From Fragilaria crotonensis (lineage: Eukaryota; Bacillariophyta; Fragilariophyceae; Fragilariales; Fragilariaceae): a DNA stretch of 64,000 nt. Where the stretch lies: the NCBI GenBank assembly GCA_022925895.1, contig JAKSYS010000322.1, positions 1 through 64,000 of the forward strand, given 5' to 3'. The notes under the pieces were generated by a model. It was not told the DNA's origin and did no database searches. It saw nothing but the letters and a program-made list of their open reading frames with translations. A program made the position numbers and the translations under genes. Below are positions 53,327 to 64,000 of this stretch, piece after piece (positions within the stretch are counted from its first letter, which is position 1; each line of letters begins with the position of its first letter).

Positions 53327-54694
53327 ATGATGTCATTCATTCTGTACGTCATTCAGGCCATCGTCGCTGTGCTGAACTACCATGGTGTAGGGAAATCAAG
53401 AAGTGGAAAACGAGATGCTGCAGTTCGCGTTTTGAGATTGTCACTTTCCTCTCCTGATGCCAACATCACGGATATCTTCAACGACGCCAAGGTTCTATTT
53501 TCAGATGAATTGAATGAAGAAGAGATACTATCGATTATGCATGGCTCTTGCAGTGAGAATTCTGGGACGGACACTCCAAGCAAGCACGATTCAAGCGACG
53601 AAGCACCTCTCCCAAGCTTGGACCTTCCTGAATACGCCGATCGCCATTTGAAAAGGTTTGATGCCATTACCAATGATTACGACTGCATGGAACGCGAATT
53701 CGATTTTCAAGATCCCTCATTCGATATCACAGAAGCATCTCTCGTGTTGAGCAAGTGTCGTCTTTTGGTGGTTCGCAATTTCTTTCCTCAAGAACTCATA
53801 CACGAGTATCGAACCAATTTTACCAACTTTTTGAATAGACTACATACCGGATACTTTGACAACGTCAATGGGAAGACGACACTGGGAGAAACAGGACTGT
53901 CGATGCCTCGAGGAGCTAAGAGATACGAAGTGCTGTTGCCCAAATACCTGAGAAACAACGATGTGATTGCTAATGGTAAACTTCTAAAGGTACTGACACA
54001 CAAACAGGTACTGGGAGAGAATATGGTGGCCAGCGTTGTCGGGGGAGTCATTGTGGAGGCTGGGGCGTCTGTGGGTTACTGGCATGACGACGCGCCGTTC
54101 CTATACGAAAACGATGCCTTTGAACAATATCACATCAGCGGACATGATTTTCCACCCACAGCCGTCACCTTGTTTTTCCCCCTTTTTAACATGACTCGGG
54201 ATCACGGGCCGACTCAATTTTGTCTCGGTACGTCCTACTACCAAGGGCTGGGTCCGAGTCCGAACGTTCTGGATGAATCGTTGATAGACCGAGATACTCC
54301 CTTCGCCAAAATGGCATCGTTTATGAAGAGCTTCAACGCTAGTGACGTTGCGTGCCCGGACGGTTTGATGAGAGATCCTATTCTCAAGCTAGGCGACGTG
54401 GTATTGTTCGACTACACCATTGTTCATCGCGGTGGTGCAAATACGAGCCCCGACTTGAGGGCTATGCAATACGTGACCTATTCACGACCTTGGTTCCACG
54501 AACCCAACTGGTTACCAAAGGCGCAAGGCATGAGCAAAGTGGAAGAATTGACGCGCTCGACTCGATTTGCTCTCGTTGATGAGCCGATAGACAGTGAGGA
54601 CGACTGCCTTGAAGCTGTTCGTTTAGAAGACATTCAAAATTTCCTCAAGCCGAACGCTGCAGGAGATATTCGTACACGCAGTGCAGATATCTGA
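53327..54694 (+). CDS. PhyH-like 2OG-Fe(II) dioxygenase with signal peptide or anchor
   Basis: The ATG pair at 53327 starts a hydrophobic segment (SFILYVIQAIVAVLNY), so the frame's longer upstream extension to 53066 is not used; about 455 aa. The catalytic core resembles phytanoyl-CoA dioxygenase: H-x-D in VGYWHDDAPF, GPTQFCLGTSY, the distal histidine in LGDVVLFDYTIVHRGGANTS, and an Arg in DLRAMQYVTYSRPWF for 2-oxoglutarate. Residues 60-130 are acidic and disordered. The protein could act in the secretory route; substrate unknown. Confidence 0.8.
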   Translation: MMSFILYVIQAIVAVLNYHGVGKSRSGKRDAAVRVLRLSLSSPDANITDIFNDAKVLFSDELNEEEILSIMHGSCSENSGTDTPSKHDSSDEAPLPSLDLPEYADRHLKRFDAITNDYDCMEREFDFQDPSFDITEASLVLSKCRLLVVRNFFPQELIHEYRTNFTNFLNRLHTGYFDNVNGKTTLGETGLSMPRGAKRYEVLLPKYLRNNDVIANGKLLKVLTHKQVLGENMVASVVGGVIVEAGASVGYWHDDAPFLYENDAFEQYHISGHDFPPTAVTLFFPLFNMTRDHGPTQFCLGTSYYQGLGPSPNVLDESLIDRDTPFAKMASFMKSFNASDVACPDGLMRDPILKLGDVVLFDYTIVHRGGANTSPDLRAMQYVTYSRPWFHEPNWLPKAQGMSKVEELTRSTRFALVDEPIDSEDDCLEAVRLEDIQNFLKPNAAGDIRTRSADI

Positions 54695-57096
54695 CACCAA
54701 AATTGCCGTGCAGAGTTGACATGGCCGTTCTAGCTAGCGTGCTAATGCGAGTCCAAGAATGTTCATCTTGCATCTGTCTAGCGTAGACCGAGCTACATTT
54801 GGAGAATTGTGAAATATTTCTTCATACAACGTCCACCCGGAGATTCATTTTACTATGTATAACATTTGCTAGACCACTCGAATCTCCAGGCCGATGGGCC
54901 ACAGGGCATTGCCCAGCAAGTCCTCCGTTGTACTGTAGACGGTATGACATAGACGCCATTTCACGAGGTCATGGTCGCCGGCGGGGGTCGGGGGATCGGG
55001 GTACAAGTACTTGAATGTACTGTAGCAGGTCGTGCAAGTACTCCAAAGATGTACTCTGGAGTCTGGAGTGGTCTACCGGTAGTATAGACTCCAGTATTGT
55101 CGATTCTCGTCATGTGTGCTTATATAAACGCGTATACTGTAGTGTGCCGCTGTTCTGCTACCAGGTACCAGGCGAGTACTCTACTAGCGCTAGTATTCCA
55201 GTGTTTTGGTCTTCAGTAGATTGAGACGATGCCCCACAGTGCACACACACTGCACAGAGGAATACAAGAGAAAAGAGAACTGCTCAGTGCTCCAGTATAG
55301 TACTATTACATAACTCAGGAAAAGCAACCGAAGTGGATTTTCCTGGTATCTCTGTACTGCAGGCCTGTAGGACATTCTCAGTCCACTTCCGCGAAATAGC
55401 GGATTTTTCGGCAAAAAGCACAGAACAAAGGCAACCAGGGTTGCCTCCAGGGTTGCTTTTTCTGACATTTTTTCTACGTTACCTTCATGTACAAAAGAAA
55501 CCCAAATCGTCAAAAAGCAACTCGAATGAATCGGAAGTTGCGGGATTTGGGGGTGTTGCGGTGTCGAACTCCGAAGTACAGTACTACAGTACATGTACTG
55601 TGATACTACAGTACCAGGTAGTTCGAGCATGCTTGTACTTGTACGCCTTAAATTCATCGACCCCACAGTAGATACTATGGAAGATCAGAGTTGTCTGAGC
55701 ACAGTTTTTCTTGGAAGCAAGTGTTGTTGGCGATGAAGGACAACCTTGCACATTTCAAGTAGTAGTCTCCACACTAATAGACATGGAATCAGGGATGTGC
55801 ATGATAGTGTTATTGCTGTGGTGGTTCCAGATTTTAACAACAAGGCAATAATCATCAATCCAATACAACATACTGCATTATCTGCAATCACCAATACAAC
55901 ATCTTGGTATGATTGTTAGACAAACCAATGCAATACAACAAGACAATATATTGGTATGATTGTCAGACAAACCAATGCAATACACCAATACAATATATTG
56001 GTATGATTGTTAGACAAACCAATGCAATATAATGTCAACAACCAATTAACCTGAATTGTTACTCCCCACTATTGGATGTGCACATTTCATACAGAATGAC
56101 GCTACTATTGTACAAAATGTTGCTGTAGATTATAACATTAAAATTGTCAGACCTAGTTGAAATTTGCAATACTAGCTATATATTTCTACTGTCAGACTAA
56201 CCAATACTCAGAATAATGTCCTTGCAATGAAACCTTTTGTTGAGCATCCCTGGCTGCTTGGAATTCTCCATACCCTCATGCCTCTGAGTTCTTCACATGT
56301 ATCATGTGATCCTGTGATCCAAAATGGTGCTGCAATTATCCCTTCTTGATCAGCCAGATAGTCTATCCAAGCTTCAAACATGGTGTGAAGAATGGCAATG
56401 AAGGGACAACAATAGTCTGTGTGACAAACAAAATCTGAACTCCTGCTATGCTAGAAGTGATTCAGGTTGTTAAATAGGACAATTCGTTTGCTGTAGTTCC
56501 ACACGAATTAAATAATGCGTGTACTCCGTACTTGTGCTCCGTAGCCCGTGTAGACTACTACTACTAGTAGACTACTGTAAATCACGCTACGACGTTAAAA
56601 AGCGCACATACCCCCAACGTACTGGCAAACGTGATAGTGCACAACTACTGGTAGGAGCTGGTACAACAAGTACATCGCCGTGTATTCGATACTAGCGCTA
56701 CACGGTTTCCTTCAGAGTTGCCTAAAAAACGGATACGTGCACAGTATCACGTCGTAATAGTACTCCGTACTGTACAACATATCATAGGCGCTGGTATACG
56801 TGGTTGGGCCCTTGTGGGCGTCAGATTTTTTGCGCACACAAAAAATGAGGAAGCTTTGACATGACCGGATAACCAGGCATCGTTATGCGTGATGCGTTTA
56901 TGAATCAGATGTCGGATGTCAGGGTTCCTGTGCACCTATGATACGCACTGCCAGCTGCTACCAGGTACTAGAGGTCTGCATCGAGTACAGCTATGCATAT
57001 GCATACCTGGTACCCTTTGGATGTTGGATCCAAATCCTCAGACATCAGCACGATCTGGGTCCAACTATTGGACTTGCTTTCTTTCCCCACGCAACT
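54695..57096. other. 2.4 kb spacer with GTAC clusters and a 47-bp tandem repeat
   Basis: GTAC clusters lie at about 55002-55050 and 55570-55650. A stretch at 55430-55470 repeats CAGGGTTGC in near-inverted form. Frames at 55190-55671 on both strands pass through these repeats and are not supported. 56040-56500 is AT-rich with nothing recognisable. Confidence 0.5.
55904..56035. repeat. Three tandem copies of a 47-bp unit
   Basis: Copies begin TTGGTATGATTGT at 55904, 55951 and 55998, exactly 47 bp apart. Each includes the inverted pair CCAATA/TATTGG. Confidence 0.85.
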
Positions 57097-58759
57097 ATGA
57101 AGTTTGTGAACTCGATCATCTTGCTCTTGCCTTTCCACGCAGTGATCGGTCAAACGATCATGCAGGTTCATGGCTCCGGAACGACGAATCCATCCAAGTG
57201 TTATTGGCAAATCGTAAGTTTGTGGAGACCATCACGTTCGACTTGCGTTCATGGCTTGCACTAAACTGAACCCTACCCCCCTTGTTGTTGCCAGATGGAT
57301 GAGTTGATGGATCGAGCCAAACTTCCTTCCCGTCTCACGTACCGTGCTGTTGGATCTTCCACAGGCCAGGCGGAATTCAAGGGTAACGATACCACCAATT
57401 TCGTCCCAGAAAACGATTTTGCGTCTGGTGACATTCCCGTTACGACAGAAGACTACGAGCTATTCGAGGCAAACAACATTTCCATTGTTCATTTGCCAGT
57501 CATGGTTGGTGCTGTTTCACTGTTTCATTCTATCCCAGACGTTCCACAGGGAGAGAATGGTTTGAATCTTACGAGTTGCCTCATTGCCAAGATTTTTAGT
57601 CTAGAAATCACAGACTGGTTGCATCCTGATATAACAGCAGAGAATCCAAATTTGCGGAGCATGATTGGCCAGAATTCCTACCCAATCACTGTTGGTCGTC
57701 GCTCCTTGGGATCGAGCAGTACGTCCAGCGTCACCGCGGTAAGTCTGTGCTGAAGGAGTTTGAGGAATTAGATGTTGGTAGGATGGATCTAATCAACTTG
57801 TTTATGCGCTTTAGTATTTGCGCCAAGACTGTCCCAACTCGTGGCCAGAAGACATGGTCGGTAGTGTGGTTGAATGGGCCAACGGAACAAAGATTTGTGA
57901 GGGGTCTGCTGCCATGACTTCATGCATTCGTGATTTTCCAGGAACCATTGGTTACATTGACTCTGGCCACGGCCACGCCGAAGGCCTTGTTGAGATTGAG
58001 CTCCGCAATGCAAATGGTGTCTACCTTTCTTCTCTTGAATCGTCTCTCAACGGTGGTATTCTTTCTGCAATCACCAGTTCAACGTTTCCTTCCAGTGCAG
58101 ATGAAGACTTTGGGAGTGTCGAATTGCTCAACCAGCCAGGAGATTTCACCTGGCCTATTGTTGTCATGTCATACATTTATGTCCGCAAAGACCTGTCTCA
58201 TTTCAAGAGCGACGAAGACCGAGCCCTCTTCTTGGCTTTCTTGACGGCGCTCTATGATCCCACATTCATTGATGGCTGTAAGGGCTTTGGATTCGCCCCA
58301 GTGGTAGACTCGGTCCGTGACTTGGCGTTGGCAGGTATCGCCATGTTGAACATAAGTTCCACCGCACCTGCTTTCTTCTTCGAGGTCGATACGGCCTCCA
58401 TCACAGGACAAGGTGACTATGTGATTTCCAGCAAGCGACGCACCTACGCGGAACTGGAACGAGCAGATGCCGTCGCTGACTTGGAAAGTCTCGTGAAAGC
58501 CAATCAGATGTTGAGCGAGAGGATATCGTCTTTGGAAGGCAAGGTTGCTGGCTCGGGAAGTATGGAGGGTGCTGCCAATGGGGGTGTCAGCACGGACGAT
58601 GAAGTTATGAACGCTGCGTCGTTCAATTCTTTTGCTGTTTTCACCTCGACCGATCAACAACAGATCATGGCTGCCTTGGTCATGTCGTCAATCTCGATTG
58701 CCCTCTGGGGGTTGACTGCTATTTACTTGGTTAGCACTAAGTTGATGAATAAACAATAA
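57097..58759 (+). CDS. PstS-like phosphate-binding surface protein, C-terminally membrane-anchored
   Basis: Three exons (57097-57213, 57295-57738, 57815-58759; introns 81 and 76 nt, both phase 0) give 501 aa. A signal peptide ends at VIGQ, directly before TIMQVHGSGTTNPSKCYWQ, which corresponds to the first phosphate-binding loop of bacterial PstS. Further PstS-like pieces are YRAVGSSTGQAEF, HLPVMVGAVSLFH, and RRSLGSSSTSSVTA, where the oxyanion-binding loop lies. A coiled coil (ADAVADLESLVKANQMLSER) and one C-terminal membrane span (MAALVMSSISIALWGLTAIY) follow, so the domain should face outward and be tethered. No PstA/B/C genes accompany it, as expected in a eukaryote. Phosphate capture is inferred from the family. 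Confidence 0.83.
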
Positions 58760-59424
58760 ACTACCGGTACTCTGCTATGGCTGGATCAACAAGAGTGTGC
58801 TAATCACCGCCCCGCAGTAAGTGATACTACACACAGCCAGGCGTCAAGTGCATATCTAAGTGATGTTCTGAATCAAGACAAGCAGCGGCGTTGGAACAAC
58901 AACGGCGTATTATTGATCCTTGATGAGATGCGAGCAGCCTCACCACCTCTTTTCCCTCCACTGCATTAGACCTACTCGACACAAATTCCTTGCTCATACC
59001 GGTGTGTATCATACTGTATACTACTTCGTACGCCGAGTACAGCGTTCTGCAGATTACTGTACATACGCGCAGGAGTACTCCACTACAAGTACATGTATGC
59101 AGTATGCATACCTTGTACATAGTTCATGGTTGGAGTTTTTGAGTCCCACTATTAGCACGATGGTGAAAGATTAAAAAGGGTGACGTCGACCAGTTAGACC
59201 TGAAAGAATCAAGTCATCAAGTCCCAATCCCAACGCATTTAACGTATATGACTGGTCACATCGTTCACAGTTCACGACCTGGAAAGACACGCCCCTGAAG
59301 AAGAACCAGGTGCACATCCAGTTGTTCTCTGATTGCGTGAGCTCTTGACTGCACTGTTCTTTCCTAGCTCTTAGCATCGCTGTAGCTTCGTTTAATCTTT
59401 GTTGTCCAGCATTGAGGAACTGAG
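58760..59424. other. Spacer between the phosphate-binding protein and the proton pump
   Basis: Contains a few GTAC motifs near 59020-59120. No gene supported. Confidence 0.45.
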
Positions 59425-62400
59425 ATGAGTTCAAGTCTTAACCCTGGCCGAACGCCCCCAAAGTCGCCACGTAGCAGGACAGTTCCCGACATCTCGGACC
59501 ATGTCGTCGATCAGTACCTGCCTGCCTCGCATGAACAAAACCGGCGCCAAAAGACGTCAACTGATGTCATTGCGAAATCAGCAAACGCGACTATTCTCCA
59601 CCAAGATGACTTGAAACTCGCCGAACAAGTCGCAACTTTCGGAACTACCAAGGAACGTGGCGGCGACCCCTTGGCTCCCAGCGGAGAACCCTTTGAAGAA
59701 CCGGTGGCTTTCAAGTTCAACTCGAAAGGTCTCTCCTCGGCCGAGGCGGAGAGGCGTCTCGCCTTTTATGGTCGCAATGACTTACCTGAACGAACTGATC
59801 CCAAGTGGAAGATATTCTGCAGGCAATTCTCGGCTCCTATGCCAATCATGATTTGGGTTGCTATTGTTATTGAGCTCACAATTGGAAACTTCTTGGACAT
59901 GTTTATTCTCCTCGTCATTCAGTTCTCGAACGCTTTTATAAGTTACCATGAAATCACCAAGGCCGGCAATGCGATTGCCGCGCTCAAGTCGAGTCTCAAA
60001 CCCACGGCCACATGCAAACGCGATGGAAGTTTCCAGGTTATGGATGCCACCTTACTGGTCCCGGGCGATACTGTCTTGTTGGCCAGCGGATCCGCCATTC
60101 CAGCCGATTGTCGCGTAAATGACTCATCCATTGAGGTTGACCAGTCTACACTTACAGGAGAATCCTTACCGGTATCTTTCTACATGGGAGATTCGTGCAA
60201 GATGGGATCGACTGTGGTGCGAGGAGAAGTCGAGGTGCGTGTGCCGTCTTCTTTATCACTGTCTCGAATGTCATGATACTGCTCGAACTAATCTGCTTTT
60301 CTCGCCATGAACGTGTAGGCCACTGTGGAGTTTACGGGCGCAAACACATTTTTCGGAAAGACTGCGACATTGCTTCAAGAAACAAATGAACGCAGTCACC
60401 TTCAGCAGCTTCTTGTTACCATCATGTACGTGTTGGTGAGCTTATCAGTCGTTCTTTGTACCATTAACTTTTTCTACTTGATCGGTATGGGAGCGGACGT
60501 AAAGAAGGCACTTTCCTACACGATCGTTCTATTAGTGGCCAGCATTCCGTTGGCGATCGAGATTGTTACCACAACCACGCTCGCTATCGGCTCAAAACAG
60601 CTCGCAAAGCATGGAGCCATTGTCGCCAAGCTTTCAGCAATTGAGGGACTTGCTGGTATGTCTATTCTTTGCTCCGACAAGACGGGAACGCTGACTCTCA
60701 ATCAGATGGTACTTCAAGAAGATACTCCCATTTACTGCGAAGGTGAAACCCAGGAGTCAACTCTGGTTCTGGCTGCCATGGCTGCCAAATGGAATGAGCC
60801 TCCACGTGATGCGCTCGACAACCTCACTTTAAATGCCGTCAACCGAAGCCTCCTCAAGAACTTTGAACAGTTGGATTACATGCCCTTCGACCCGCTTGTC
60901 AAACGAACTGAGGGAACAATTCGCAACACAAGTACTGGAGAACTATTCAAGACTTCCAAAGGAGCGCCCCACATTATTCTAGGCCTCCTGCCTCCATCGT
61001 CTCAAGTAATTCGTGATGCCGTCGAGAACGATGTAGCTCGACTTGGTGAGAGGGGCATCCGTTCGTTGGCAGTTGCACGTTCAAAACCTGACACTGGCGT
61101 TTGGGAGATGGTTGGACTCTTGACCTTCTTGGATCCAGCACGTCCTGATACCGTCGAAACAATTCAGCAAGCACGCACTTACGGTGTTCAAGTCAAAATG
61201 ATTACTGGAGATCACGTCTTGATCGCACGGAACACTGCCAGTCAGTTGGAAATGGGAAATATCATCTTCACAGCGGAACGATTGCCCACACTAGATCCAG
61301 AGACGAAGGCTAAGCCCGAGAATCTCAGTAGAAACTACGGCGACATTTGCTTGGTTGCAGATGGGTTTGCCCAGGTTTACCCTGAGCACAAGTATCTGAT
61401 TGTCGAATGCCTACGAGGAATGGGCTACGTAAGTTGATCCAACCGTTGACAATGGTCATAGTTTTGTGTCCACTAACATCACATGCTTTTTGCTTGTGCC
61501 TGGCAGACTGTCGGCATGACTGGCGATGGTGTGAATGATGCCCCTGCCCTCAAACGTGCCGACGTTGGCATCGCAGTCTCTGGCGCGACTGATGCAGCTC
61601 GGGCTGCTGCCGACATAGTGTTGACCGCACCCGGTCTAGGATGCATCGTTGAAGGGATTGTCATTGCTCGAGAGATCTTCCAGCGAATGAGCAATTTCAT
61701 TACGTACCGCATCGCTGCAACGCTGCAATTGTTGATGTTCTTCATCATTGCCATCTTCGCTTTTCATCCCAGCGACTACCAGCAGCCTGCTGAATTGGAG
61801 CAGGATTTGCCTTGGCCAGATTTCTTCCACATGCCGGTTCTTATGCTGATGCTGATCACGTTGCTGAACGACGGGACACTTATTTCTATTGCTTACGATT
61901 ATGCTGATGCCAGTCCAACACCCAATAAGTGGAATCTTTCTGTCCTCTTTGTCATCAGCTCTGTCCTCGCGGCCGTTTCCTGCGCCAGTTCACTGTTGCT
62001 TCTCGATTTCTTGTTGGATAGCTGGAACCCTGATGGATTTTTCCAAAAGCTTGGCATCGGCGGGGTTCAGTACGGTCAGATCACCACTGCGATCTACCTC
62101 AAGGTGTCGGTTTCAGACTTTTTGACCCTTTTCAGTGCTCGAACGGGGCGTGGTTTCTTTTGGCACACAATGCCCGCACCAATTCTCATGGTTGCCTGTC
62201 TCGTTGCGCTGTCGTTGTCCTCTCTTCTTGCCATCGTCTGGCCGGACTCCCAACCGGATGGCGTGCTTACAGAAGGACTCCAAAACGACCTAGGCCTCTT
62301 TTTGTTCGTCTGGATCTTGTGCTTGATATCTTGGTTGGTTCAAGACTTATTCAAGGTACTCGCTTATCGTGTAAGTTGGTGCATTTGACGGCATTTGTGT

Positions 62401-62616
62401 CGTTGTGTTTGTCAATATTGGTCATTTTCTAATCCGATTGTTTGTTTGCAGCTCATGTACCTTGTCAACTTCAACAACATTTCCGCAACTGGCGCTGTTG
62501 ACTTGCCCTTGTCAGCGAGAATGATGTTGGAAAATTTGGATCAGGCGATGGCGGATGGTGGAGTTCATTCTGTGAAGGCCCTTGACAGACAAATGAATCC
62601 ATCACAATTGGTGTAA
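59425..62616 (+). CDS. P3A-type plasma-membrane proton-exporting ATPase
   Basis: Four exons (59425-60234, 60319-61428, 61507-62370, 62452-62616; introns of 84, 78 and 81 nt) give 982 aa in one frame. The pump uses ATP to expel protons and so powers secondary transport. Landmarks: GLSSAEAERRLAFYGRNDLP in the actuator N-part, LTGES near residue 243 (dephosphorylation loop), PLAIEIVTTTTLAIGS in TM4, the phosphorylated Asp390 in SDKTGTLTLNQM, KGAPHIIL in the nucleotide domain, MITGDH, and the hinge TGDGVNDAPALKRADVGIAV. Ten membrane spans are expected. The N-terminus has about 70 extra, Ser/Pro-rich residues. The C-terminal tail after TM10 is about 50 residues, shorter than the autoinhibitory domain of plant pumps. 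Sodium transport is less likely, as the body matches P3A rather than P2D. Confidence 0.93.
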
Positions 62617-63213
62617 GAGAGACCCAAATAATGTGATGCACAGGTTACCTAACAACTCGAATCCTTCAAGGGTTGCTGCCCTCTACCGTAGTACGGCACT
62701 CTATTGCTGGCGTTGTTCATCAATATAAAGCAAATTGTTTTACGCGCATTCATCATTCATGTCAAGATTTTCTACTTTGAAACTAATAATGGAATAGGGT
62801 ACAAGTACTTCGAGTACTCCAGTACGAGGTACAGGTACAAGTACCGGCGTATGTCATACTTGCGGTTATCAAAAGATTCATTCAGTATGGCACATGTAAC
62901 ATGTAGTATGGAGTATGGTAGTATGGAGTATGGTAGTATGGAGTATCGAGTATCTGGCGAATACTACAAGTACTACCGGTAGTAGTAGAGCTAATAGAGT
63001 AGCATAGTATTGCGCAACAGCAAGATACAATTGTACAAGTACAAGTAAAACGCAGTGGAATGCAGAATTCAGTCTGTCACCCAATGACGAAGCGTGTGAC
63101 TGTGACTGAAGTCTCACATCTCACCCATTAATCAGCATCAACAAGTTTATATCTCTTGCATCGCGCCGCCATAAGCTGAACGGTTGTCGACGAACGAAAA
63201 GGTAGTATCAAGT
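62617..63213. other. Spacer between the proton pump and the LOG-like gene
   Basis: Contains a GTAC island and, at 62905-62950, a short tandem of TATGGAGTATGGTAG-like units. No gene. Confidence 0.5.
62797..63050. repeat. GTAC-rich intergenic island with small tandem repeat
   Basis: Seven GTAC tetramers in the first 50 bp and about ten in 250 bp by eye. The middle has three copies of a 15-16 bp unit GTATGGAGTATGGTA. Confidence 0.75.
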
Positions 63214-64000
63214 ATGAATCTTGATCGCATTGATTCCTCCGTGCAACAGTCGGCTTTTGTCTCGGAGCCTGCTTCGTCACCTCTGAGAGTCTGTTGTTAC
63301 GGATCCTCATCGTCGTTGACACCCGAGAAGTACATGTCGGAAGCCCGGTCGTTGGGATACATTCTCGCCAGACGAGGGCACACCTGCGTGAATGGAGCTG
63401 GATCCTTCGGATGCATGGCAGCCATGAACGACGGTGCTGCGATCGGCAATGGACACATTGTCGGCGTCATTCACGAAATGTTTGTGGTGGATGGAAGCGA
63501 TTGGTGCGTTCGCGACGGAGGAGCTCATGAAGTGTTTCAGAATGCATCATCAGCGGCCCGAGAGGGGCCTTTACGGGAAATGATTGTTGCGGGCGGTGAT
63601 GATTTGCAAGAACGTAAGAAACTCTTGGTAAAAGGGGCGGATGCGTTGGTGGTGCTGCCAGGTGGGCCTGGAACGTGGGATGAGGTGAGTGATGTTATGC
63701 CTCTACCATTGCGCTTTGCTTTGCTTTTCTAGTTCAGCGGTGGTTCTTTGCATAAGTTTTACTCAACTAGTTCTGTTATTTGCTGTGTAGCTCTGGGAAA
63801 TGGCGTGTGCTCGAAACATTGGCTTGAGCAATCTTCCGATTGTCGTTGTTAATGTCGATGGCTACTATGAACCATTCAAACAAATGTTGGATCGAGCATA
63901 CATCGATGAACTGATCAAGCTCCAACCGGAAAATATTGTGCACTTTGTGCCTACGGCCGAAGATGCTGTCAAGTGGGTGGAGGAGCAGGGCAAGGCCAAA
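63214..64000 (+). CDS. LOG-family (lysine-decarboxylase-like) nucleoside-phosphate hydrolase, 3' end cut off
   Basis: The first ATG in frame is 63214. Exon 1 (63214-63684) and exon 2 (from 63791; intron 63685-63790, 106 nt) are in phase; the stop lies beyond the window. Family features: the Rossmann opening RVCCYGSSSS, GHTCVNGAGSFGCMAAMN, and the signature PGGPGTWDELWEMA, which spans the intron. Family members release free cytokinins from riboside monophosphates, or split nucleotides more generally; the older name lysine decarboxylase is misleading. About 227 residues are visible, and the family is usually 190-230. Whether diatoms use it for cytokinin is unknown. Confidence 0.87.

Noticed and set aside
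50245-54694. Two 2OG oxygenases around TMEM14 as a biosynthetic cluster
   Set aside because: The genes lie on different strands with long spacers, belong to different subfamilies, and nothing else of a pathway is present.
55190-55671. 158-codon minus and 112-codon plus frames
   Set aside because: Both run through GTAC repeats and repeated CAGGGTTGC sequence; neither has a domain.

Overview
The window reads as nuclear DNA of a diatom, most likely a pennate one; this is inference from gene content, since I could not search a database. The signs are short GT-AG introns (mostly 70-150 nt), plastid presequences with the diatom Ser-Phe cleavage signature (SSFAP, DSFQF), a RING protein with the Cys-rich secreted domain common in diatoms, a Crypton tyrosine-recombinase transposon of the stramenopile type, ankyrin proteins of a lineage-specific kind, and closely packed genes on both strands.

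Layout. 1-6.4 kb: a decayed fragment of a fatty-acid desaturase gene, a secreted/transmembrane RING-H2 protein, a nearly complete copy of the same desaturase, and a tRNA-Thr(AGT). 6.7-14 kb: a proteasome beta-4 (PSMB2-type) subunit carrying an N-terminal signal peptide, a JmjC/ribosomal-oxygenase protein, a divergent pair of predicted plastid genes (DUF1499; DUF3593+DUF2499), and COP9 signalosome subunit 4. 14.4-24.7 kb: small secreted, repeat-built and beta-trefoil proteins of unknown role, a broken Crypton, and a multi-pass membrane protein. 24.9-33.4 kb: a plastid-type PPR protein, tripeptidyl peptidase II, and a Dicer/RIG-I-class helicase that stops after a dsRBD/DUF283-like domain. 33.5-43.2 kb: two ankyrin paralogues about 5 kb apart whose ankyrin cores look homogenised, then tandem duplications and a coiled-coil protein. 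43.3-54.7 kb: a protein of four repeated membrane modules, a sterol-type glycosyltransferase, two 2OG-Fe(II) oxygenases and a TMEM14 protein. 57-64 kb: a PstS-like surface phosphate-binding protein, a P3A plasma-membrane proton ATPase and a LOG-family hydrolase that runs off the end.

The genes do not form one pathway. Protein turnover is well represented (proteasome subunit, COP9 subunit, TPP II, RING E3), as are plastid function (PPR, DUF1499, DUF3593/2499) and surface transport (PstS-like protein, proton pump).

Three patterns cross gene boundaries. Spacers hold islands very dense in the tetranucleotide GTAC, which are not seen inside the genes. Four recognisable host genes (desaturase, beta-trefoil, PPR, TPP II) each have one frame slip, and all four lengths are 3n+2, as if one base were missing from each. 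Several non-coding stretches carry 2-3 copy tandem duplications.
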